The notes below the pieces were generated by a model. The model was not told where the DNA came from. It saw only the letters and a program-made list of their open reading frames with translations, and searched no databases. From CAYJBH01 sp964368815 (lineage in GTDB: Bacteria > Bacillota > Clostridia > Oscillospirales > Ruminococcaceae), in contig CAYJDA010000001.1 in assembly GCA_964368815.1 (NCBI GenBank), positions 62,001-126,000 on the forward strand: 64,000 nucleotides of DNA, written 5' to 3'. Positions 25,915 through 34,806 of the stretch are shown here, piece after piece. The position numbers were made by a program, and so were the translations under genes. Position 1 is the stretch's first letter; each line of letters starts with the position of its first letter.

Positions 25915-26301
25915 TTACTCGAAGCAATGTTTTAAAACTGCTGATAATCTATCTGTTCTTTTCTTTAGATAAAGCCATCCAATCAAACACTCAACCCCTG
26001 TTGCCGCACGATATTCCGCCATGCTTGCATTCTTAGGTACTGAGCCGCTATCAGTGTTTCTCCCACGTTTCATCACAGACAGTTCATCATCGTTTAAGAC
26101 TGACAATAGCTTTTCGTATGCCTTTGCTTGCCCCTTAGCACTTACGTATTCGGTAGTCGTTTTATGAAGATCGGCAACTTTAGCTATTCCCTGTCCTACT
26201 AAACGCTCTCTTATATACAATTCTAAAACTGCATCACCAACATATGCTAATAAGTTAGGTGAGCAAGCATTAACATCGAAATCAGTATCCTCTTTATTCA
26301 T
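25915..26301 (-). CDS. mrnC: Mini-ribonuclease III
   Basis: The 128-residue protein is a lone RNase III catalytic domain without a double-stranded RNA-binding domain. LAYVGDAVLELYIRERL (about 18-34) holds the catalytic aspartate, and YRAATGVECLIGWLYL near the C-terminus supplies the conserved Glu. Such enzymes mature 23S rRNA in Bacillota. It is the last gene of the ackA operon, 43 bases after obg. Confidence 0.93.
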   Translation of the reverse strand: MNKEDTDFDVNACSPNLLAYVGDAVLELYIRERLVGQGIAKVADLHKTTTEYVSAKGQAKAYEKLLSVLNDDELSVMKRGRNTDSGSVPKNASMAEYRAATGVECLIGWLYLKKRTDRLSAVLKHCFE

Positions 26302-26344
26302 AGCAAAGCTTAATCCTTTCGGTTGTTAACAAAGGTCGGGAGAC

Positions 26345-27619
26345 TTACTCAACAAAGTCGAACGCCCATTCTCCGATATATACCGTATCACCTTCGCTTG
26401 CACCTACCCTGCGAAGTTCATCGATTATTCCCATCTCTATCATAACATTACTAAAGTGTTGAAGGTTTGAGTAATCACTAACGTCGCTTCCTAACAGTAG
26501 CCTTTCAATATATGGCGCCTCAACACTGTATTCGTCACCTGAAAGTTGCTTTACTTCGAAAGACCTTAACGGTATAGGCTCCGGTGGAATAAATTTCGGA
26601 ATATCGATAACAGGATTTTCTATCCCGGCTAGTTCTTTAAAGGTAAAATCTACCAATTCTTTAACACCCTGACGTGTAGCGCCACTTACAAAGAAAACCG
26701 GCATTCCTTTCTCTTTTGCAAACTCTTCCAACCGCTGTTTTTGATCCTGCGTGGCTATATCTGATTTTCCTCCTACAAGCAACTGTGGTCGCTCTGAAAG
26801 GCGTTTAGAAAACTTTTCGAGTTCTATATTTAAAGCATTGTAATCCTCTATTGGGTCTCGACCTTCTATAGATGATGTATCAACAATATGCCACAGTAAT
26901 CGACATCGTTCTGTATGCCTTAAAAAGTCATGTCCAAGACCTATGCCCTCTGATGCACCTTCAATAATTCCAGGAATATCAGCAACAACAAAGCTTGCTT
27001 CCTCCGAAACTCTAACTACGCCAAGAGATGGAACAAGTGTTGTAAAATGATAGTTTGCAATTTTGGGCTTTGCGGCGGAAACTACCGAAAGAAGTGTCGA
27101 TTTTCCAACATTAGGGAAACCAAGTAATCCTACATCAGCAATCAACATCAGTTCTAAAACAATATCAAAAGCTTCGCCCTCTCTTCCGGGTTTTGCAAAA
27201 TTTGGAACCTGTCGAGTAGGAGTTGCGAAATGTTGATTACCAAGCCCGCCTTTGCCGCCTTTAGCAATCAATACAGGCTCATCCCCCGAAATATCTGCTA
27301 TTAGGTGTCCTGATGCGGCTTCCTTGATGATTGTCCCTCTCGGAACACGAATGGTCGTATTCGCACCACTCTTTCCATACATGTTTTTACCTGCGCCCGG
27401 CTCACCATTTTGTGCCATATAGCTTCTTTTGTATCTAAAATCAAGCAGGCTTGATAGGTTGTCGTCGGCAACAAAATAGATGCTTCCACCGTGTCCGCCA
27501 TCTCCGCCATCAGGTCCGCCTGCTGCTACATATTTTTCTCGTCTGAATGATACAGCACCATCGCCGCCTTTACCACCCTTTATTGTTATTTTTGCTATAT
27601 CAAAAAATTTTGTTTTCAT
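26345..27619 (-). CDS. obg: Obg GTPase, ribosome-associated
   Basis: The 424-residue protein has the glycine-rich Obg fold at the N-terminus (GGKGGDGAVSFRREKY, then GGPDGGDGGHGG), a G domain from about residue 160 with GFPNVGKST (G1) and DIPGIIEGA (G3), and a C-terminal OCT domain. It is a late 50S assembly and stress GTPase in the cytoplasm. It follows the phosphorylase gene after nine bases. Confidence 0.97.
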   Translation of the reverse strand: MKTKFFDIAKITIKGGKGGDGAVSFRREKYVAAGGPDGGDGGHGGSIYFVADDNLSSLLDFRYKRSYMAQNGEPGAGKNMYGKSGANTTIRVPRGTIIKEAASGHLIADISGDEPVLIAKGGKGGLGNQHFATPTRQVPNFAKPGREGEAFDIVLELMLIADVGLLGFPNVGKSTLLSVVSAAKPKIANYHFTTLVPSLGVVRVSEEASFVVADIPGIIEGASEGIGLGHDFLRHTERCRLLWHIVDTSSIEGRDPIEDYNALNIELEKFSKRLSERPQLLVGGKSDIATQDQKQRLEEFAKEKGMPVFFVSGATRQGVKELVDFTFKELAGIENPVIDIPKFIPPEPIPLRSFEVKQLSGDEYSVEAPYIERLLLGSDVSDYSNLQHFSNVMIEMGIIDELRRVGASEGDTVYIGEWAFDFVE

Positions 27620-27628
27620 TCTTCTCCA

Positions 27629-28468
27629 TTATCTTCGAGACTTTGCTGCTGTTATTTCCAAAAGAGCCTCTTTAATTAAATTTGTAAAGCTGTCTGCAAC
27701 TTTTTCTGCGGTACTGTTAACATCTTCGGAAGAAAGTTTAACATCAGAAAGTCCACTTGCAGCATTCGTTATGCATGAAATCCCACAAACCATCATACCG
27801 GCATGGTTGGCCGCCGTTGCTTCACAAGCGGTGCTCATACCAACGGCATCAGCCCCTAACATTGCAAACATTTTTATTTCTGCAGGGGTTTCATACGCAG
27901 GTCCGTAGGTTTGCAGGTAAACACCCTCTTGTAAGTCAATATCACATTTTTTTGCTGCCTTTAATATTGCCTGTTGTAGCTCAGGTTTATAAACATCAGT
28001 CATGTCGGGAAATCTGTCCCCTAATTGTTCGATGTTTTCACCAACCAAGGCAGGTGGTGCAAATGAGGTAATGTGATCCTTTATTAACATAAAATCACCG
28101 ACAGCAAAGGAGCTGTTAATTCCTCCGGCAGCATTTGTTAGAAAAAGAACCTCGGCTCCCATAAGTTTTAGAAGCCTTATGGGTAGGACAACCTTGTCCA
28201 TTGGATACCCCTCATAATAATGCACCCGTCCCTGCATTATTGCGGTTGGTACTCCATCAACATAGGCAAACACAAATCTTCCCTTATGCCCCGGTGCCGT
28301 AGAGACCGGAAAACCTTCAATTTCTCCATAGGGTATTGTGGCCTCTATTTGTAAATTGTCGGCAAAACCACCAAGTCCGCTACCTAAAACTAAGGCTACC
28401 TCCGGCTTAAATGGTATCCTTTTTTTTATGCTCTCATAACTTTTCATCAGTTCGCTATAAAACGACAT
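27629..28468 (-). CDS. Purine-nucleoside phosphorylase
   Basis: The 279-residue enzyme belongs to the trimeric PNP class that cleaves inosine and guanosine with phosphate. ALVLGSGLGGFAD (25-37) binds phosphate, GRVHYYEGY (about 80-88) and NAAGGINSSFAVGD follow, and the base-recognising glutamate and asparagine region (AYETPAEI, then CISCITNAASG) is present. It sits two bases from the DUF1015 gene in the same operon, suggesting purine salvage tied to this transcript. Confidence 0.93.
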   Translation of the reverse strand: MSFYSELMKSYESIKKRIPFKPEVALVLGSGLGGFADNLQIEATIPYGEIEGFPVSTAPGHKGRFVFAYVDGVPTAIMQGRVHYYEGYPMDKVVLPIRLLKLMGAEVLFLTNAAGGINSSFAVGDFMLIKDHITSFAPPALVGENIEQLGDRFPDMTDVYKPELQQAILKAAKKCDIDLQEGVYLQTYGPAYETPAEIKMFAMLGADAVGMSTACEATAANHAGMMVCGISCITNAASGLSDVKLSSEDVNSTAEKVADSFTNLIKEALLEITAAKSRR

Positions 28469-28469
28469 T

Positions 28470-29660
28470 TTAAACCTCTTTGTCTGTTACTATCTTTCTA
28501 CATTCAAGATAATACCGCTTGTCTTCGCCATGGCCAAGCGAAAAATATTTTTTTGGAAAAACCCCATTTTGCTCGATATATGGTATGAGCTGCGATTTAT
28601 TCGGAGTAGGCATTAAAAAACCTATTGCATTTTTCGATGCAAGTCCTCTTAGTTCGTCATCACCGTGAATATAATCGATATGAACATTAGGATTTAAGTT
28701 TGCAGCCAATTCGCATACTGCATCGGCAGCCAAAACTTCTAATGAGTACTTTTTTTCATCGTAGTTGAGTTTAATATCGCCTGTCGGTGTGATTATATAC
28801 AGCTCACCTTTACCTTCACCTAATACTTCTTTAGCTATTTTAGTGAGCTCACCTTGCGAAACTTCAAGTAATACACGATGAATTGGCAACACCGGCAGTG
28901 CATCACTGTATAGGTTCACAATTTCCACTAAGCAGTACCTTGCCGGATGGTTAATAGCGTTATCACCTAATTCAGACTTAATTTCTTCATACAAAGTTTT
29001 TGCGGCAGCTAACGAATGATTCCCGTCACCAACATAAAGTTTCTCTATCTGTTTTTGTAGTTTAGAAAAAAGTTCTTCGTTTGATAGCTCGTATCCTTTT
29101 ATACTCCCACCACCCTGCTGTAATTTAGAGGTGTATAGCAGCGGAAGGTCAAGCTTAAACAGGCTCTCTATGATATCCTTTTTGGGATCATCTAACATCA
29201 TTAAAATGTGTGGGCATTCAAGCACGGATAATCTTCTCGCCTCACATCTTGCAGGAATTCTTGATACAATAGTATTTTCTGTAGGTAGAATAGCTGCCGA
29301 ATTTCCATTAAATTCGTAACATTCAAGGTCAACACAAACTACAATCCCACGCCTCACTGAGCCGTCAGCCAGTGTTCTCTCAACCGCTATTGCACCCTCT
29401 ATCTTACGGTTCAACAGCCTCTCAGAATACCTCCTTGTAAGCTCAGGGAGGTTACGTAGGCGCTGTTTCTCCTGTTCGGTATTAAGATATATTTCCGGCA
29501 AAATAATATGGGCCGTTGATGGACGGTTCTCAGCTAAGCGCTCTACTTCTACCCAGTATTCGGGGTTGCTTGTAAACTGGTCACAGGCAACTACCGCATA
29601 GCTATATAAATCAGTAGCTATATCGGGGAGCAGTATTGTGCTTTTTTCAATTATTTTCAT
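28470..29660 (-). CDS. DUF1015 family protein
   Basis: The 396-residue protein begins with VACDQFTSNPEYW and contains YVGDGNHSLAAAKTLYEE, the most conserved stretch of DUF1015 proteins. The function of the family is not established. No signal peptide or membrane segment is seen. Its start overlaps the 3' end of rex by 14 bases, so translation is probably coupled. Confidence 0.85.
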   Translation of the reverse strand: MKIIEKSTILLPDIATDLYSYAVVACDQFTSNPEYWVEVERLAENRPSTAHIILPEIYLNTEQEKQRLRNLPELTRRYSERLLNRKIEGAIAVERTLADGSVRRGIVVCVDLECYEFNGNSAAILPTENTIVSRIPARCEARRLSVLECPHILMMLDDPKKDIIESLFKLDLPLLYTSKLQQGGGSIKGYELSNEELFSKLQKQIEKLYVGDGNHSLAAAKTLYEEIKSELGDNAINHPARYCLVEIVNLYSDALPVLPIHRVLLEVSQGELTKIAKEVLGEGKGELYIITPTGDIKLNYDEKKYSLEVLAADAVCELAANLNPNVHIDYIHGDDELRGLASKNAIGFLMPTPNKSQLIPYIEQNGVFPKKYFSLGHGEDKRYYLECRKIVTDKEV

Positions 29661-30282
29661 GTTTTATCCTATAGCTTAACGCTTCTAAAGATTCTCTGAT
29701 ATGAACATTTTCAACCGTTATTTCATCACTTAATGACGCAATATTATAATGGCTAAAGTTCCAAAAATTTTTTATTCCGCAGTCTATGAGTTGAGGCACT
29801 ATTTGCTCTGCCGAAGATGTTGGAATACAAAGTACCGCCACCAACGGTAAATTATCTGAGCAATAATCAGAAAGTGTATTTATATCTTTGCAATTTAGGT
29901 TTTCAATAGATTTTCCTATCTTGTTTATATCGTTATCAAATATAGCAGCTAATTCATACCCCTTAGCTACATTTTTTAGATATTTTGCAATAGCACTTCC
30001 AAGACTTCCGGCACCGATTAATATGCAGTTGAGAGGGATGTCGGCATAAATTCGTTGTTCAAGTTCTCTTTTTAAATCTTTTACCGGGTAGCCTATCCCC
30101 TGCCTCCCTACTCCTCCGAGCAGATTAAAATCTTGACGAACCTGGCTTGCTGTTGTCCCTAACTGGTCTGCAAGTTCGCGTGATGACACCTTCTTTATCC
30201 CGTCCTTCTCAAGTGTATTTACATACCTGAGGTAACGTGGCAATCTTCTAATAACCGGTATTGAAACTTTATTCTTATCCAT
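29647..30282 (-). CDS. rex: Redox-sensing transcriptional repressor Rex
   Basis: The 211-residue regulator has an N-terminal winged helix (RRLPRYLRYVNTL, then QLGTTASQVRQDFNLLG) and a C-terminal Rossmann domain with IGAGSLGSAIAKYL (about 92-105) that binds NADH and NAD+. Rex represses fermentation and respiration genes when NADH is low. It overlaps the dehydrogenase gene upstream by eight bases and the DUF1015 gene downstream by 14, so it is made together with acetate kinase, aconitase and isocitrate dehydrogenase. Confidence 0.97.
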   Translation of the reverse strand: MDKNKVSIPVIRRLPRYLRYVNTLEKDGIKKVSSRELADQLGTTASQVRQDFNLLGGVGRQGIGYPVKDLKRELEQRIYADIPLNCILIGAGSLGSAIAKYLKNVAKGYELAAIFDNDINKIGKSIENLNCKDINTLSDYCSDNLPLVAVLCIPTSSAEQIVPQLIDCGIKNFWNFSHYNIASLSDEITVENVHIRESLEALSYRIKHENN

Positions 30283-31426
30283 CTATCTTACTTTTAACAT
30301 ACTCGGCAAATTCATGACAGCTACAGCCGGTATCTCTACCTGTAATTTTTATTTTAGCTTCACCAAACATACACTCATCAAGTGCCTTTTCAAGAGTATT
30401 TGCCTTGTCGGCATACCCTATGTGGGAAAGAAGTAACACCGATGCACGCAACATGGAGCAGGGATCAGCATAATCGCCTCTACCCTCCGACATCATTCGG
30501 GGGGCGCTACCATGTATCGCTTCAAACATAGCATAACGTTTACCAATATTCGCACTTCCGGCAGTACCTACCCCACCCTGAAACTCTGCAGCTTCATCGG
30601 TAAGTATATCTCCGTATAAATTAGGCAGAATAAATACCTGAAAATCACGACGGCGCTTTTCGTCTACCAGCTTTGCCGTCATAATGTCGATGTACCAATC
30701 ATCAGTTGATATTTCAGGATAATCTTTCGCTATTTCATTGCAAAGCTCTAAGAATCTTCCATCGGTTGTTTTAATTACATTAGCCTTGGTAACTATCGAA
30801 ACTTTATTTTTGCCGTTTGCCTTTGCATAATCAAAGGCAGCACGAGCAATTCTTTTTGTCCCCTCGTCGGTGGTAACAGTAAAATCTACCGATACACCAC
30901 CCTCTACAGCAACACCCATAGAACCGAGTGCATACGCTCCTTCGGTATTCTCTCTAAAGAAGGTCCAATCTATGCCCTGCGCCGGAACTTTTACCGGGCG
31001 AACATTGGCAAAAAGATCAAGTTCTTTGCGCATTGCAACATTTGCACTCTCGATATTAGGCATGCCGTCTCCGGCTCTCGGGGTTGTTGTCGGCCCTTTT
31101 AATATTACGTTACAAGCTTTAAGTTCCTCTAAAACATCTGCTGGTATTGCAGCATTTTTTTCAATTCGATTTTCGATGGTAAGTCCATCGATGTCAACAA
31201 ATTTCACCTTGCCGGTTTTAACTTCATCGGCTAACATGTATTCAAGAATTTCGGCAGATTTTTTTGTAATAACCGGTCCTATTCCATCTCCACCGCATAC
31301 ACCGATTACTATCTGTTCAAGCTTGGTGTAGTCAATGAATTCATCATTTGCCATACCGTTTACTCTATTTTGCTGTTGAATTAACAGCGATTTAAATTTT
31401 TCGGTTGCCTGTTCAATGTTAATCAT
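30275..31426 (-). CDS. Isocitrate/isopropylmalate-family dehydrogenase, likely isocitrate
   Basis: The 383-residue beta-decarboxylating dehydrogenase has GGDGIGPVIT near the N-terminus, the substrate loop ESANVAMRKELDLFANVRP and the metal-site signature NLYGDILTDEAAEFQGGVG. It is directly downstream of aconitase (14-base gap), which supports isocitrate rather than isopropylmalate as substrate, and no leuBCD genes are near. It has an unusual N-terminal extension of about 35 residues and lies in the NAD-dependent class by appearance. The product, 2-oxoglutarate, would feed glutamate and arginine. Confidence 0.88.
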   Translation of the reverse strand: MINIEQATEKFKSLLIQQQNRVNGMANDEFIDYTKLEQIVIGVCGGDGIGPVITKKSAEILEYMLADEVKTGKVKFVDIDGLTIENRIEKNAAIPADVLEELKACNVILKGPTTTPRAGDGMPNIESANVAMRKELDLFANVRPVKVPAQGIDWTFFRENTEGAYALGSMGVAVEGGVSVDFTVTTDEGTKRIARAAFDYAKANGKNKVSIVTKANVIKTTDGRFLELCNEIAKDYPEISTDDWYIDIMTAKLVDEKRRRDFQVFILPNLYGDILTDEAAEFQGGVGTAGSANIGKRYAMFEAIHGSAPRMMSEGRGDYADPCSMLRASVLLLSHIGYADKANTLEKALDECMFGEAKIKITGRDTGCSCHEFAEYVKSKIDG

Positions 31427-31440
31427 ATTTTCTCCCTTAA

Positions 31441-33336
31441 TTATATTCTTAATACGCCACCACGCATAATTATCTCACGACCCCTATCCGATAATGAAAC
31501 AATTAGTTCAATGTTTTTGCCATTAACTTCGGCCGATATTACCCCTGTCTGCAGTCCACTATGTATCGAAACAAGTTTTATTGTGTCACCCTCACCTAGT
31601 TGATTATAGTCTTCGGCATTCTTAAATGTGAGGGGTAAAATACCGTTATTTATCAGGTTAGCGGTATGAATTCTTGCAAAACTCTTGCATATCACAGCCC
31701 TAACGCCAAGATACAGCGGCACCAACGCCGCATGTTCACGTGAGGACCCTTGACCGTAGTTTGCACCACCGATTATTGCACTGCTACCTAAAGCTTTTGC
31801 ACGTTCAGGAAATTTTTCATCACATACCTTAAAACAGTAACGTGAAAGGTACGGAACATTGGAACGGAAAGGTAAAATTTCAGCACCCGCTGGCATAATA
31901 TGGTCAGTGGTAATATCATCTTCTACCTTCAACGAAATAGGCAACTCTAAGCTATCCGGCATTGGCGGACATTCCGGCAATGGTTGAATATTCACCCCTC
32001 TCAATATTTGTACATCCGAATTATTATTAGATGGTTTTATAAACATGTTATCATTCAGTTCATATCCACCATCGATAATAATTTCATCTGCAAAACATTC
32101 AGAACCGGCTCCAACAATATGACCGGCAATCGCACTTGCCGCCGCCGTTTCAGGGCTCACAAGATAGACCTGTGCATCCTTAGTTCCACTTCTTCCTAAA
32201 AAATTCCGGTTAAATGTTCGTAAACTCACTCCACCACCTTGCGGCGCAAAGCCCATTCCGATACATGGACCGCATGCACATTCCAACAACCTTGCTCCTG
32301 ATGCAAGAATTTTTTGTGCGGCACCACATTCAATCAGCTTTTGCAGTATCATTCTGCTTCCGGGAGATATTGATAGGCTAACCTCAGCAGGAAGCGTTTT
32401 TCCGTCAAGAATTCTCGCAACCGCAAGTAGATCGGCAAGACTGGAATTCGTACAACTTCCTATACAAACCTGCTGAACCTTAATATGGCCAAGTTCAGCT
32501 ACCGGTTTAACATTGTCGGGCGAGTGTGGACATGCGGCAAGTGGTTCAAGTTCGTCAAGATTAATATCCACAACCTTTGCATATTCGGCATCCAAATCGG
32601 CACTGATAGGTGTATAGTCTTCACCTCTTCCCATAGCAACCAAAAACTCTTTTGTTTGTTCATCACTAGGAAAAACCGAGGTAGTTGCGCCAAGCTCAGC
32701 ACCCATGTTAGTAATTGTAGCTCGCTGTGGTACCGATAGATATTTAACACCTTCACCGCAATATTCAATTATATGCGATACTCCACCTTTAACCGATAGT
32801 ATCGATAACAACTTTAAGATAACATCCTTAGCAGCTACGCCTTCTTTTAGTTTTCCGGTTAAGTTTACTTTAATACTTTTCGGGGTTGGAATAAAATACG
32901 CCTTACCAGCCATTGCTAAGGCAACATCCAGTCCGCCCGCTCCAAACGCAAGGCTTCCTACTCCTCCTGCAGTTGGGGTATGACTATCACTTCCGATAAG
33001 GGTTTTTCCCGGCTTTGCAAACCGCTCAAGATGCAACTGGTGGCAAATTCCGTTTCCTGCCCTAGAATAAACTACACCGTATTTATTAGCTACAGTACGT
33101 ATATACTCATGGTCATCAGCATTCTTGAAGTCACCTTGTAGTGTGTTATGGTCCACATATGCAACCGACAGTTCGGTTTTAACCCTATCAATCTTCAACG
33201 CTTCAAGCTGAAGGTATGCCATGGTTCCTGTGGCATCCTGTGTTAGGGTTTGATCTATTCTTATGCCTGTTTCGTTGGCTGAAGAATCATCCAGTATATG
33301 TGTTGATAATATCTTTTGTGCTAAAGTCATACCCAT
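31441..33336 (-). CDS. Aconitate hydratase (compact, about 630 residues)
   Basis: The 631-residue enzyme isomerises citrate to isocitrate. The [4Fe-4S] cysteines are in QQVCIGSCTNSS and LLECACGPCIGMGFAP, and GSDSHTPTAGGVG and the C-terminal swivel domain motif GGANYGQGSSREHAAL are clear. It is shorter than AcnA/AcnB, of the compact type with LeuC-like and LeuD-like parts in one chain. The start at 33336 follows AAAGGGA. Citrate synthase is not in the window. Confidence 0.92.
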   Translation of the reverse strand: MGMTLAQKILSTHILDDSSANETGIRIDQTLTQDATGTMAYLQLEALKIDRVKTELSVAYVDHNTLQGDFKNADDHEYIRTVANKYGVVYSRAGNGICHQLHLERFAKPGKTLIGSDSHTPTAGGVGSLAFGAGGLDVALAMAGKAYFIPTPKSIKVNLTGKLKEGVAAKDVILKLLSILSVKGGVSHIIEYCGEGVKYLSVPQRATITNMGAELGATTSVFPSDEQTKEFLVAMGRGEDYTPISADLDAEYAKVVDINLDELEPLAACPHSPDNVKPVAELGHIKVQQVCIGSCTNSSLADLLAVARILDGKTLPAEVSLSISPGSRMILQKLIECGAAQKILASGARLLECACGPCIGMGFAPQGGGVSLRTFNRNFLGRSGTKDAQVYLVSPETAAASAIAGHIVGAGSECFADEIIIDGGYELNDNMFIKPSNNNSDVQILRGVNIQPLPECPPMPDSLELPISLKVEDDITTDHIMPAGAEILPFRSNVPYLSRYCFKVCDEKFPERAKALGSSAIIGGANYGQGSSREHAALVPLYLGVRAVICKSFARIHTANLINNGILPLTFKNAEDYNQLGEGDTIKLVSIHSGLQTGVISAEVNGKNIELIVSLSDRGREIIMRGGVLRI

Positions 33337-33373
33337 TTATAATTGTCCCTTTCCGGCTAAGTGCTATAGTTGA

Positions 33374-34588
33374 TTATTTACTGCTCTTTAGAGCCTTTTG
33401 TGCTATTTCCAGTGTATCTATTGCAATCATCAACTCCTCATTTGTTTCAACAACAAGTGTCGATACTTTTGCCCCTTCAGCAGTTATATTATTCGTTCCT
33501 CTCTTTTTGTTCTTTTCCTTGTCTATAGTCAAACCTAAGAAGGAGAGGCTATTCGTAATATCTTCACGATGCTCACCATCATTTTCGCCTATTCCTCCGG
33601 TAAATACCAGCACGTCAATTCCGTTCATGGCCGCTGCGTATGCACCGATATACTTAATAATTTGATAGTCTAACATTTCAAGTGCAAGTCTGGCACGTTT
33701 GTTTCCGCTGTCTGCAGCCTCTCGTACATCGCGATTATCGGCAGAAACACCGCTAACCCCAAGTAAACCAGAACGACTATTTAGTATGCTTATAACCTCA
33801 AAAGCAGATATATTAAGCTTCTCGGAGATAAAACCGATAATAGTTGGATCAAGATCGCCACTTCTTGTTCCCATTAAAAGACCGGGTAGCGGAGAAAAAC
33901 CCATAGAGGTGTCCACGCTTTTACCGCCATTAACAGCACATATCGAGCTGCCGTTTCCAAGATGGCAGATAACAATTTTTAAATCTTCAATGTTTTTTCC
34001 CAGCATCTGAGCCGCTTTTTGTGATACAAATCTATGGGAAGACCCATGAAAACCATAGCGACGAACGCCATAGTGTTTATAGTAATCAAATGGAACTCCA
34101 TACATATAGGCCTTTTCCGGCATAGTTTGGTGGAATGCGGTATCAAAAACAGCCACCTGAGGAACGCTTTCATTCATTACCTTAAGAGCTCCGCGTATTC
34201 CCATTATTGCGGCTGGGTTATGTAACGGTGCAAAATCACTTACGAACTCAATCTCCTGTATTGCTTCCTCTGTAACTATGCTTGATGCAGTAAATTCAGA
34301 TCCACCATGAACTACCCTATGACCTACCGCTGCAATCTCACTGACCTCTTTAATTACGGCGTAGTCTCCCTGAACAAGCAGTTTTATAACATGATCAAGT
34401 GCTTCGGAATGATCCTTCAAATTTTCATTTAATATACACTCCTTGCCTTCCGGCACCGAGTGTTTTATTCTTGAACCCTCCTGACCAATTCTTTCACACA
34501 GACCCTTTGCAATCACTTTTTCGTTATCCATGTTTAATAGTTGATACTTTAATGAAGATGAACCGCAGTTAATTACCAAAATTACCAT
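33374..34588 (-). CDS. ackA: Acetate kinase
   Basis: The 404-residue enzyme interconverts acetyl phosphate and acetate, making ATP in fermentation. The N-terminal VINCGSSSLKYQL (4-16), GHRVVHGG, and the ATP-site FTGGIGEND (about 335) are intact and the length is standard. No phosphotransacetylase gene is next to it. It is first in the eight-gene minus-strand operon and has a well-formed promoter. Confidence 0.97.
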   Translation of the reverse strand: MVILVINCGSSSLKYQLLNMDNEKVIAKGLCERIGQEGSRIKHSVPEGKECILNENLKDHSEALDHVIKLLVQGDYAVIKEVSEIAAVGHRVVHGGSEFTASSIVTEEAIQEIEFVSDFAPLHNPAAIMGIRGALKVMNESVPQVAVFDTAFHQTMPEKAYMYGVPFDYYKHYGVRRYGFHGSSHRFVSQKAAQMLGKNIEDLKIVICHLGNGSSICAVNGGKSVDTSMGFSPLPGLLMGTRSGDLDPTIIGFISEKLNISAFEVISILNSRSGLLGVSGVSADNRDVREAADSGNKRARLALEMLDYQIIKYIGAYAAAMNGIDVLVFTGGIGENDGEHREDITNSLSFLGLTIDKEKNKKRGTNNITAEGAKVSTLVVETNEELMIAIDTLEIAQKALKSSK

Positions 34589-34623
34589 ACTTTTTCCTTA
34601 TCTCTTTTTTATGCATATATATT

Positions 34624-34652
34624 ATTATAGCAAAATTTGGGGCATCTTGCAA
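34624..34652 (-). promoter_or_regulatory. Predicted sigma-A promoter of the ackA operon
   Basis: On the minus strand TTGCAA (34652-34647), a 17-base spacer and TATAAT (34629-34624) lie 36 bases upstream of the ackA ATG. No Rex operator palindrome is obvious at this promoter. Confidence 0.65.
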
Positions 34653-34665
34653 TACCTATTAAAGC

Positions 34666-34705
34666 AAAAACAGAGTCGATGCATTTTTTTTTGCAACAAC
34701 TCTGT
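34666..34705 (-). terminator. Terminator after the aldo/keto reductase gene
   Basis: On the minus strand ACAGAGT (34705-34699) pairs with ACTCTGT (34676-34670), with further TGCA/TGCA pairing inside, followed by a run of five T. It separates the reductase gene from the ackA promoter. The 100 bases between it and the reductase stop hold nothing else I recognise. Confidence 0.65.
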
Positions 34706-34806
34706 AATTTTGCTTTATGCACTTTTAAATCAATCAGTTATTTTGCTAAAAGTTACGTGGCAATTACGTATGCCAAAAGTATTGTTTTAAGGTTACAAAG
34801 CTTTAG

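Noticed and set aside
33216..33665. Open frame of 149 codons on the plus strand across the acn-ackA junction
   Set aside because: Both opposite-strand genes are complete with known motifs, and no promoter or ribosome binding site supports the plus frame.
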